Assembly: GCA_965658025.1 (NCBI GenBank)
Contig: CBFHQL010000003.1
Location: 62,001 to 126,000 of the forward strand
DNA: 64,000 nucleotides
Reading direction: 5' to 3'
Source of the DNA: UBA3537 sp965658025
GTDB lineage: Bacteria; Bacteroidota; Bacteroidia; Flavobacteriales; Flavobacteriaceae
This document shows positions 24,723-32,684 of this stretch, piece after piece (the first letter of the stretch is position 1; the number at the start of each line of letters is the position of its first letter). A model generated the notes under the pieces. That model searched no databases. It saw nothing but the letters and a program-made list of their open reading frames with translations, and was not told the origin of the DNA. Made by a program: the position numbers and the translations under genes.

Positions 24723-26327
24723 ATGTCAAAATCGTTTTTAAATTTTGTTTTTTTTACAGCTGTTGGCTTGATTTTATTTCAATGTGCTAACCGCGGAACA
24801 GCTGATGGAGGCCCAAAAGATGTTACACCCCCTGTAGTTCTTAATGAAGAGCCCAAAAATTTCTCTATAAATTTTGATGCTGATGAAATCAAAATTTATT
24901 TTGATGAATACATCAAATTTAAAAATTTACAAAGACAACTTATTGTATCTCCTCCAATGGATCCTGAACCCATCATAACTCCTCTGAGTACTGCCAGCAA
25001 AGCCATCACCATCAAAATTCTTGACACACTACAACCCAATACAACGTATGCCTTTAATTTTGGGGAAAGTATAGAAGACAATAATGAAGGAAATCCTTAT
25101 CCTTATTACAGATATGTTTTTTCGACAGGACCAGTTATTGACTCTCTTTCGGTTGAGGGGTTGGTTATTGAAGCCCTAGACTATGAAACTCCAGAAAAGG
25201 TTTCAATTTTGTTGCATGAGGTCGACAGTACGTATACAGATTCTATTGTTTTTAAACAAAAGCCAAAGTACATAGGCGTTACTGATAGTTTGTTTCAGTT
25301 TTCTGTTGAAAATATAAAAGCTGGGACGTATTTATTGACCGCATTGAAAGAAGAAAATACAAATTATACGTATCAACCCAAAGACGATAAATTTGCTTTT
25401 AGGAGTCAGTTTGTCACTGTACCTTCCGATACGGCTTATGTGTTGAAATTGTTTCAACAAGACCCCGAATTTAAATTCTCTCGTGCACGTCAATTGGCTC
25501 AAAATAGAATTGGTTTTGCTTACGAAGGATATCCAGATAGTTTAGGAATCAAAATTTTGTCCAATGTTCCCGATGATTTTTCGTACCGCATCACTCAGGA
25601 ATTAGAAAAAGACACCTTGAATTATTGGATGCAACCAAAACCAGAAATAGACTCTTTGCGCTTTGAAGTGTCTTACTTTTCAACCATAGATACGGTTACG
25701 GTACGTATGAAAACAATGGATAAAGATTCATTGATTATTAACTCGGTCAATACTTCACTGAAACCAGACACAGCTTTTCAGTTACGATCCACGATTCCAC
25801 TATTGTCTGTAGACAACAGCAAAGCATCCATAATGGACAAAGATTCATTGGCCATGAAAGGGCAACTATCCATAGATAAACTGCGTCCAACTTTGGCAAA
25901 TTTTAAATTTGATTTAAAGGAAAATAATACTTACGACATACAATTTTTGCCTGGCGCATTTAAAGATTTTTATGGTGTAGAGAACGACACATTGCGCTTC
26001 AAAGCGGGGACAAAACTTTTATCAGATTACGGAAATATTCGTGTAGATCTTCGCAATGCAAAATATCCCATCATCATTCAATTTGTAACCAGCAATGGGG
26101 ATGTAGAGGAGGAGCAAATTGTTAAAGGTCCTGACCCAATTGACTTTAAGAACGTTGATCCTGGAATCTATTTTCTTAGAGCTATTTTTGACACCAATAA
26201 CAATGGTAAATACGATTCAGGAAATTTTCTCAAAAAAATCCAGCCCGAACGGGTAAGCTATGCAGATGAGCCCGTGGAGGTTCGTGCAAACTGGGAAGAA
26301 ATTACAAAATTTACTTTGGAGGATTAA
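24723..26327 (+). CDS. Ig-like domain (SbsA-type) lipoprotein
   Basis: A 534-residue exported protein. From the ATG at 24723 it begins with a hydrophobic stretch and a lipobox (LFQC, Cys22), followed by an N-terminal Big_5/SbsA Ig-like domain (TPPVVLNEEPKNFS, DEIKIYFDEYI, LQPNTTYAFNFG), a long beta-rich middle, and a carboxypeptidase-regulatory-like tail (IYFLRAIFDTNNNGKYDSG). Common in flavobacteria, with no known function. The upstream in-frame start at 24693 lies in the presumed promoter. It converges on sdhB, overlapping by four bases. Confidence 0.78.
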   Translation: MSKSFLNFVFFTAVGLILFQCANRGTADGGPKDVTPPVVLNEEPKNFSINFDADEIKIYFDEYIKFKNLQRQLIVSPPMDPEPIITPLSTASKAITIKILDTLQPNTTYAFNFGESIEDNNEGNPYPYYRYVFSTGPVIDSLSVEGLVIEALDYETPEKVSILLHEVDSTYTDSIVFKQKPKYIGVTDSLFQFSVENIKAGTYLLTALKEENTNYTYQPKDDKFAFRSQFVTVPSDTAYVLKLFQQDPEFKFSRARQLAQNRIGFAYEGYPDSLGIKILSNVPDDFSYRITQELEKDTLNYWMQPKPEIDSLRFEVSYFSTIDTVTVRMKTMDKDSLIINSVNTSLKPDTAFQLRSTIPLLSVDNSKASIMDKDSLAMKGQLSIDKLRPTLANFKFDLKENNTYDIQFLPGAFKDFYGVENDTLRFKAGTKLLSDYGNIRVDLRNAKYPIIIQFVTSNGDVEEEQIVKGPDPIDFKNVDPGIYFLRAIFDTNNNGKYDSGNFLKKIQPERVSYADEPVEVRANWEEITKFTLED

Positions 26328-27070
26328 CCCTTCAAGTTGGCTTTGACCAATTCTCGATTCATGCGCGCAATATTTTCCAATGAGATACCTTTTGGACATT
26401 CGACTTCGCAAGCACCGGTATTGGTACAATTTCCGAATCCTTCCAAATCCATTTGAGCAACCATGTTTTGAACTCTATCAGCGGCTTCAACTTGTCCTTG
26501 AGGGAGTAAAGCATATTGTGAAACTTTTGCACCAACAAACAGCATCGCAGAAGAATTTTTACAAGTCGCTACACAAGCACCGCACCCAATACACGTTGCG
26601 GCATCCATGGCTTCGTCAGCGGCATGTTTTGAAATTGGAATAGCATTTCCGTCTTGGGTGTTCCCAGAAGTATTGACAGAGATAAAACCACCAGCATGCT
26701 GAATACGATCAAAAGCCGACCGATCAACCACCAAATCTTTCACGACAGGAAAAGCATTTGCTCTAAAAGGTTCAATAAAAATAGTGTCACCATCTTTGAA
26801 TTTACGCATGTGCAATTGACATGTAGTTACTCTACGGTCTGGGCCATGTGCTTCTCCGTTGATGTATAATGAGCATGATCCACAAATGCCTTCACGACAA
26901 TCGTGATCAAACGCTACAGGTTCTTCACCAGCAGGGATGAGTTGACTATTCAAAACATCGAGCATTTCTAAAAATGACATGTCTGGCGAAATATCCTTAA
27001 TAGGGTATTCAACAATTTTGCCTTCCGTATTGGCGTTTTTTTGACGCCATATTTTTAATGTTAAATTCAT
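26324..27070 (-). CDS. sdhB: Succinate dehydrogenase/fumarate reductase iron-sulfur subunit
   Basis: Carries electrons from the flavoprotein to quinone in respiratory complex II on the inner face of the cytoplasmic membrane. The 248 residues hold three cluster sites: CREGICGSC (2Fe-2S, near 58), CIGCGACVATC (near 155) and CTNTGACEVECP (near 210). This spacing is the pattern of the longer Bacteroidetes type with a single membrane subunit. Third gene of sdhCAB, eight bases after sdhA. Confidence 0.96.
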   Translation of the reverse strand: MNLTLKIWRQKNANTEGKIVEYPIKDISPDMSFLEMLDVLNSQLIPAGEEPVAFDHDCREGICGSCSLYINGEAHGPDRRVTTCQLHMRKFKDGDTIFIEPFRANAFPVVKDLVVDRSAFDRIQHAGGFISVNTSGNTQDGNAIPISKHAADEAMDAATCIGCGACVATCKNSSAMLFVGAKVSQYALLPQGQVEAADRVQNMVAQMDLEGFGNCTNTGACEVECPKGISLENIARMNRELVKANLKG

Positions 27071-27078
27071 AGCAATTT

Positions 27079-29076
27079 CTATTTGTATGAGCGTTCTTTA
27101 ACTTCTATATTATCGTATTCTAATGTCTCTTTGTGGAGTTTTGCATCTTTTGGAGCGCCTTTATATTCCCAAGCTGAGACAAATTGAAATTCTTTTCTTC
27201 GCTGTGCTTCACCTTCTTTAGTTTGGTATTCCTCACGGAAATGTCCTCCTGCAGATTCTTCTCTAACTAAAGCATCTTTGGCAAACAGTTCACCGAGTTC
27301 CAAGAAATCGGCTACTCGTCCTGCTTTGGCCAATTCTTCATTGAATTCGTTGGCATCACCAGGAACAAGTACGTCCCTGTAAAATTCTTCACGCAATGCT
27401 GAAATTTCTTCAATGGCTTCTTTAAGTTCTTTTTCGTTTCTAGCCATTCCGCATTTGTTCCACATGATTTTCCCCAGACGTTTGTGGAAATAATCAACCG
27501 GTTTAGTGCCTTTATTATTGATGAAACGATCAATTTGTTGACGAACGTTTTCTTCTGCCTCTTCAAACTCTTTACTGTCTGTAGAAATTGGCCCTGTTCT
27601 AATATCATCAGACAGATAATCTCCAATGGTATAAGGAAGTACAAAATACCCATCGGCAAGACCTTGCATCAGCGCAGAAGCACCGAGTCTATTGGCGCCG
27701 TGGTCTGAAAAATTAGCTTCTCCAATGGCGTATAGTCCTGGTATTGTTGTTTGCAAATTGTAATCTACCCATATGCCGCCCATGGTGTAATGCACCGCGG
27801 GGTAAATCATCATTGGCGTTTCGTAAGGATTTTCGTCTACAATTTTTTCATACATCTGAAATAAGTTGCCATACTTGCTTTTTACAACTTCCTTACCTAA
27901 TTTATTGACTAAACTTTCATCATTTTCATCCAGTCCTTTGACATGAGCTTGTTCTTTACCATAGCGAATGATTGCTGAGGCAAAGTCAAGAAAAACAGCT
28001 TCGCCTGTAGCATTAACTCCAAATCCAGCATCACAGCGTTCTTTTGCGGCTCTGGACGCAACATCTCTTGGTACCAAATTTCCAAAAGCAGGATAACGAC
28101 GTTCTAAGAAATAATCGCGATCTTCTTCTGCAATTGCTGTGGGTTTAAGTGTTTTATTTTGAATGGCTTTAGCATCTTCAAGTTTTTTAGGCACCCAAAT
28201 TCGACCATCGTTACGCAGCGATTCTGACATGAGCGTAAGTTTGGATTGATGATCTCCAGAAACAGGGATGCATGTGGGATGGATTTGTGTGTAGCAAGGA
28301 TTTGCAAAATATGCTCCTCTTTTGTGTGCCTTCCATGCAGCGGTAACATTACTGCCCATCGCATTAGTAGAAAGGTAAAAGACATTTCCATATCCACCAC
28401 TTCCAAGAACAACGGCGTGTGCCGAATGGCGTTCGATTTCACCTGTTACTAGGTTGCGTGTGATGATGCCCCGTGCTTTTCCATCGACAACAACCACATC
28501 TAACATTTCATGACGGTTGTACATTTTTATTTTTCCACGACCTATTTGACGGTTCATTGCTGAGTAAGCGCCTAACAATAATTGTTGGCCTGTTTGTCCT
28601 TTAGCATAAAAAGTACGCGAGACCAAAACACCACCAAAAGAGCGGTTGTCCAATAATCCACCATAATCTCGAGCGAAGGGAACGCCTTGCGCGACACATT
28701 GATCAATGATGTTGGTTGAAACTTCTGCCAATCTGTAAACATTGGCTTCTCGAGAACGGTAGTCACCTCCTTTTACGGTGTCATAAAAGAGTCTATAAGT
28801 AGAATCGCCATCACCTTGGTAGTTTTTTGCAGCATTTATTCCTCCCTGAGCAGCAATGGAGTGTGCACGTCTTGGTGAATCTTGAAAGCAAAATGCCTTG
28901 ACATTGTAGCCCAGTTCTGCAAGTGTAGCTGCTGCAGAACCACCTGCTAGTCCTGTTCCTACAACAATAACGTCTATAGATCGTTTGTTGGCTGGATTGA
29001 CCAGGTCTATTTTATTTTTATGATTGGTCCACTTGTCTGCCAGGGGCCCTTGTGGAATTTTTGAATCTAAAGCCAT
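27079..29076 (-). CDS. sdhA: Succinate dehydrogenase/fumarate reductase flavoprotein subunit
   Basis: Oxidises succinate to fumarate. At 665 residues it is the long Bacteroidetes/epsilon type. The FAD-binding Rossmann motif is VVGTGLAGGSAA near 38, and the covalent-FAD histidine is in RRAHSIAAQGG near 70. The active-site region includes MYPAVHYTMGGIWVD near 415, and a C-terminal helical domain follows. Lies between sdhC (12 bases upstream) and sdhB on the same transcript. Confidence 0.96.
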   Translation of the reverse strand: MALDSKIPQGPLADKWTNHKNKIDLVNPANKRSIDVIVVGTGLAGGSAAATLAELGYNVKAFCFQDSPRRAHSIAAQGGINAAKNYQGDGDSTYRLFYDTVKGGDYRSREANVYRLAEVSTNIIDQCVAQGVPFARDYGGLLDNRSFGGVLVSRTFYAKGQTGQQLLLGAYSAMNRQIGRGKIKMYNRHEMLDVVVVDGKARGIITRNLVTGEIERHSAHAVVLGSGGYGNVFYLSTNAMGSNVTAAWKAHKRGAYFANPCYTQIHPTCIPVSGDHQSKLTLMSESLRNDGRIWVPKKLEDAKAIQNKTLKPTAIAEEDRDYFLERRYPAFGNLVPRDVASRAAKERCDAGFGVNATGEAVFLDFASAIIRYGKEQAHVKGLDENDESLVNKLGKEVVKSKYGNLFQMYEKIVDENPYETPMMIYPAVHYTMGGIWVDYNLQTTIPGLYAIGEANFSDHGANRLGASALMQGLADGYFVLPYTIGDYLSDDIRTGPISTDSKEFEEAEENVRQQIDRFINNKGTKPVDYFHKRLGKIMWNKCGMARNEKELKEAIEEISALREEFYRDVLVPGDANEFNEELAKAGRVADFLELGELFAKDALVREESAGGHFREEYQTKEGEAQRRKEFQFVSAWEYKGAPKDAKLHKETLEYDNIEVKERSYK

Positions 29077-29088
29077 AGGTATATAGTT

Positions 29089-29772
29089 TTAATGCGCGTT
29101 ATTAAAAAAATGGAACAAAGCGATTACGATAAAGCCAAGAGGAATGAGCACAGCATATGCTTTTCCAAATCCTTTCAGAGCTTGAGTATATTTGTTGTTT
29201 GCGCCAACCGATTGAAATGCAGAACTGAATCCATGCAAAAGGTGAAGCGATAAAAATATAAAACCAATACAGTACAGCAATACGCGCCACAACGGCACAA
29301 ATTTGTGCTGCAGTTCTTCAAAATAACGGAAATCGCTACCATCGGCTAGAAGACCTGAAGAATCGCCAACAATATATTTAGTATTGATTTCTGGAATCCA
29401 AAAATCAATAAAATGAATAACAAGAAATACAAGAATAAATCCGCCACTATAAATCATGTTTCGGCTCATCCAAGTCGAATTGGCATTTCCATTATTTACG
29501 GCATAACTGATACTGCGGGAAGCGTAATTTTTGAATTCCAAAACAAAGCCCATTACAAAATGAAAGACAACCCCAAAAATAAGTATAGGTTGAAGTACAA
29601 ATTGCACAAGAGGGTTGGTGCCCATAAAGTGTGAGGCCTCATTGAACAAATCAGGATTAAATACAGATAAAATATTAATGGCGAAGTGTTGCAAAACAAA
29701 CACCATGAGGAAAAATGCTGAAAGTGCCATGGCAATTTTTCTCCCTATAGAAGACTTTAAAAATCCACTCAT
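29089..29772 (-). CDS. sdhC: Succinate dehydrogenase cytochrome b subunit
   Basis: Membrane anchor of complex II, binding haem and quinone. The 227 residues contain five hydrophobic segments with histidines placed as haem ligands (LQHFAINILS near 24, FHFVMGFVLEF near 69, VIHFIDFWIPE, LHLLHGFSSAFQS near 180). This is the single-anchor, five-helix form found in Bacteroidetes and in Wolinella-type enzymes, so no sdhD is expected. First gene of the operon, behind a strong promoter. Confidence 0.95.
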   Translation of the reverse strand: MSGFLKSSIGRKIAMALSAFFLMVFVLQHFAINILSVFNPDLFNEASHFMGTNPLVQFVLQPILIFGVVFHFVMGFVLEFKNYASRSISYAVNNGNANSTWMSRNMIYSGGFILVFLVIHFIDFWIPEINTKYIVGDSSGLLADGSDFRYFEELQHKFVPLWRVLLYCIGFIFLSLHLLHGFSSAFQSVGANNKYTQALKGFGKAYAVLIPLGFIVIALFHFFNNAH

Positions 29773-29795
29773 TTGATTAAATTTTTATAACTAAG

Positions 29796-29826
29796 CAAAG
29801 GTACTACACAACGCGGTTTTAGACAA
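29796..29826 (-). promoter_or_regulatory. sdhCAB promoter
   Basis: On the reverse strand TTG (29824-29826), 20 bases, then TACCTTTG (29796-29803): a complete Bacteroidetes promoter. The sdhC ATG is 23 bases beyond the -7 box. Confidence 0.8.
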
Positions 29827-29930
29827 TAACATTTATCATATTTTTTTAATTCAGAATTGGTTTAAATAGAGTGGGGCATACATTTTTTCCCTGTATGTTT
29901 TTAATCTTCGTAATTTTAGTAGAAAATAGT

Positions 29931-29938
29931 TACATTTG
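29931..29938 (+). promoter_or_regulatory. Probable -7 box of the aminopeptidase P gene
   Basis: TACATTTG fits TAnnTTTG. It contains a TTG that could be misread as a start codon, so it argues for the ATG at 29954. No clear -33 box. Confidence 0.5.
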
Positions 29939-29953
29939 AAAAAATACATTTCT

Positions 29954-31246
29954 ATGAAGTACCTACAAATTGATTCGCAATTATTCATCAAAAACAGAAA
30001 AAAATTTGCTGCACAAATGGCTCCAAATTCTATAGCAGTTTTTAATTCCAACGATATTTTTTCGACCGGTGCAGACAGTACCCTTCCTTTCCACCAACAC
30101 CGCAATATTTTTTATCTCAGTGGGGTGGATCAAGAAGAGAGTATTCTTGTCCTTTGTCCGGATGCCAAAAACGATGCCCACAAAGAGATTTTATTTCTTA
30201 AAGAAACAAACGACCATATTGCTATTTGGGAAGGTGCAAAACTCACCAAAAAGCAAGCCACTGAAACCTCAGGAGTGCAAACAATATATTGGTTGGATGA
30301 GTTTGAAGCAATTTTTGAAGAATTGATGAAAGACTCTAAAACATTGTACTTCAACAACAACGATCATTATCGTCAAGCTGTTGAAATGGAAACACGTGAA
30401 GATCGCTTTATTAAATCCGTCAAAGCTAAATTTACAAAACACAAAATCATACCCAATTTCCCCATCATGGAATCCTTGCGTGGTGTGAAAGAACCCGAAG
30501 AAATTGCTCTAATTCAAAATGCGTGTAACATTACCGAAAAAGGATTTAGACGGGTGCTTAATTTTGTAAAACCAGGGGTGATGGAATATGAAATTGAAGC
30601 CGAATATGCGCATGAATTTCTTAAAAATCGTTCCAAAGGATTTGCGTATACCCCAATCATTGGCTCTGGATTCAATGCTTGTGTATTGCATTATATTGAA
30701 AACAACCAAGAATGTAAAGCAGGGGACATGCTACTTATGGATGTTGGTGCCGAGTATGCCAATTATGCTAGTGATATGACAAGAACAATCCCTGTGAGTG
30801 GCCGTTTTTCAGCACGGCAAAAAGCGGTGTATCAAGCCGTATTGAATGTTAAAAACGAAGCAACAAAAATGTTGGTTCCGGGAACCATTTGGGAAGATTA
30901 TCATGTGGAAGTTGGTAAACTGATGACTTCTGAACTTTTGGGTCTGGGACTAATCGATAAGGCCGATGTTCAAAATGAAGATCCAAAGTGGCCTGCTTAT
31001 AAAAAATACTTTATGCACGGCACTTCACATCATATGGGATTGGACACCCACGATTTTGGTGCGCTTAAAACACCAATGTTGCCCAATATGGTCTTTACCG
31101 TTGAGCCAGGGATTTATATCCAAGAGGAACAAATGGGGATTCGTTTGGAAGATGATGTGGTCATCCAACCCAACGGCGCACCACTAAATTTGATGAAAAA
31201 TATTCCGATTGAAATCGAAGAAATTGAAGCACTAATGAATGCTTAA
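29954..31246 (+). CDS. Aminopeptidase P, M24 family
   Basis: A metallopeptidase of 430 residues that removes an N-terminal residue preceding proline. The N-terminal creatinase-like domain occupies about 1-165. The C-terminal pita-bread domain carries the five metal ligands: two Asp in DVGAEYANYASDMTRT (near 265-276), His in HGTSHHMGLDTHD (near 355), and two Glu in TVEPGIY and RLEDDVV. The start at 29954 is chosen because the alternative TTG at 29936 lies inside the -7 box. Divergent from sdhC and convergent with the HMA lipoprotein. Confidence 0.93.
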   Translation: MKYLQIDSQLFIKNRKKFAAQMAPNSIAVFNSNDIFSTGADSTLPFHQHRNIFYLSGVDQEESILVLCPDAKNDAHKEILFLKETNDHIAIWEGAKLTKKQATETSGVQTIYWLDEFEAIFEELMKDSKTLYFNNNDHYRQAVEMETREDRFIKSVKAKFTKHKIIPNFPIMESLRGVKEPEEIALIQNACNITEKGFRRVLNFVKPGVMEYEIEAEYAHEFLKNRSKGFAYTPIIGSGFNACVLHYIENNQECKAGDMLLMDVGAEYANYASDMTRTIPVSGRFSARQKAVYQAVLNVKNEATKMLVPGTIWEDYHVEVGKLMTSELLGLGLIDKADVQNEDPKWPAYKKYFMHGTSHHMGLDTHDFGALKTPMLPNMVFTVEPGIYIQEEQMGIRLEDDVVIQPNGAPLNLMKNIPIEIEEIEALMNA

Positions 31247-31261
31247 TCTTTAAACGCTTTT

Positions 31262-31672
31262 TTATTTCGAAAAAGCTTGATCAGATAGTTGTATGTCTTC
31301 GACGGAGTAACTTTTACTCACCGAAGAAACTGTTGAAACAAGCGCATCTTTATCAATTTTTTCAGCATCAAATTCTACGGTTGCCAATTCGTTTTCAAAA
31401 TCGACTTTTGCGTTGTACATGCCGTCCATTTTGGCTAATTTTTTCTCAATGGTTTTGGCACAACCCATGGCACAAGTCATCCCTTTGATGGTGAATTGAG
31501 CAGTGGCATAATGTTCATTGTTTTGGAAATTTTCAGCTTGTTTTTCGTAAGCTTCAGTGTTTTCGGTTGTACCGTTCTCAACGGTTTTGATTTCTGCTTC
31601 CGTTTTGTTTTTACAGTTTAGGGCAAGTAAAACGACAGTTGTAAGGAGTACAATAGAGTTTAGCTTTTTCAT
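31262..31672 (-). CDS. Heavy-metal-associated (HMA) domain lipoprotein
   Basis: A 136-residue exported protein with a lipoprotein signal (LALNC, Cys20) and a short acidic linker, then one HMA domain from about 65. The metal motif reads GMTCAMGC, that is Cys-x3-Cys where copper chaperones have Cys-x2-Cys. This spacing recurs in Bacteroidetes relatives as I remember them. It might bind copper or mercury at the cell surface or in the periplasm. No metal transporter gene is adjacent. Confidence 0.82.
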   Translation of the reverse strand: MKKLNSIVLLTTVVLLALNCKNKTEAEIKTVENGTTENTEAYEKQAENFQNNEHYATAQFTIKGMTCAMGCAKTIEKKLAKMDGMYNAKVDFENELATVEFDAEKIDKDALVSTVSSVSKSYSVEDIQLSDQAFSK

Positions 31673-31761
31673 GATTATAAATTTTAGGAGAACACAAATT
31701 TATCATTTTTCCTCAAGTTTTGGAATAATTTAGTCAACTTTGTGTTTTCTAATCAGAATTT

Positions 31762-32637
31762 ATGCCAAATCAAAATACCAGAAAATGGAGTTTTCTTATT
31801 CTCTTATCGCTTATTTGGGGGAGTTCATTTATCCTTATTAAAAAAGGATTGCTTGGACTTACGCCATTGCAGTTGGGGAGTTTTCGGATTGTAATCTCGG
31901 CCTTGTTTATTTTTGTTGTGGGCTACAATTCATTAAAAAACCTTAGCAAAACCCAATGGAAATGGATTGCTATTTCTGGGTTTTTGGGTTCATTTTTTCC
32001 TTCTTTTCTCTTTGCCTATGCCGAAACAGAAGTGGACAGTAGTATTGCTTCTATTCTAAACTCTTTAGTGCCGTTGAATACCATCATTATTGGTTTTATT
32101 TTGTTTAAAATCAAATCAAGTCGCCTACAGATTTTGGGGGTCTTGCTTGGTTTTGTTGGTGCGGTATTGCTCATTTTTGAAGGGTCTGAACTTAACCCAA
32201 ACCAAAACTACTGGTTTGCCGGGCTGATTGTATTGGCGACCTTGATGTATGCGGCTAATGTCAATATCATTAAAAAGCATTTGCAAGAGGTTCGTCCGAT
32301 TGCCATTGCCACAGCAAATTTTGTGGTCATTTTTGTCCCTTCTATTTTGGTTTTGGTGTATTCTGGGGGATTTTCATCGGCAACACTTCAGAACGACAAT
32401 TTTTTAATTTCTATGGGCTGTGTCGTTCTTTTGTCTTTGTTTGGAACGGCGATGGCCAAAGTGTTGTTCAATAACTTGATTCAGATTTCGACGCCTGTTT
32501 TTGCCTCTTCGGTCACGTATTTGATGCCTGTTGTTGCTCTTTTTTGGGGGCTATTGGATGGCGAAGTTTTTGACCTGTTTCAGGGCTTTGCCGCCCTATT
32601 GATTTTATGTGGGATTTATTTGGCGAATAAGAAATAA
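31762..32637 (+). CDS. EamA/DMT family transporter
   Basis: An integral membrane protein of 291 residues with about ten hydrophobic segments arranged as two EamA repeats (LIWGSSFILIKKGL near 16, and the second repeat from about 150). Members export amino acids, nucleobases or other small metabolites; the substrate cannot be told. Ends at a terminator shared with the convergent M16 gene. Confidence 0.9.
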   Translation: MPNQNTRKWSFLILLSLIWGSSFILIKKGLLGLTPLQLGSFRIVISALFIFVVGYNSLKNLSKTQWKWIAISGFLGSFFPSFLFAYAETEVDSSIASILNSLVPLNTIIIGFILFKIKSSRLQILGVLLGFVGAVLLIFEGSELNPNQNYWFAGLIVLATLMYAANVNIIKKHLQEVRPIAIATANFVVIFVPSILVLVYSGGFSSATLQNDNFLISMGCVVLLSLFGTAMAKVLFNNLIQISTPVFASSVTYLMPVVALFWGLLDGEVFDLFQGFAALLILCGIYLANKK

Positions 32638-32640
32638 AAA

Positions 32641-32666
32641 AAAGACCGCACATGGCGGTCTTTTTT
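32641..32666. terminator. Bidirectional terminator between EamA and M16 genes
   Basis: GACCGC (32644-32649), loop ACATG, GCGGTC (32655-32660), flanked by A and T runs on the two sides, so it works for both converging transcripts. Confidence 0.9.
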
Positions 32667-32684
32667 ATTTTATTTAAAGAAGGA

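Noticed and set aside
29936..31246. Upstream TTG start for aminopeptidase P
   Set aside because: The TTG is part of the -7 box TACATTTG, so it cannot be in the message.
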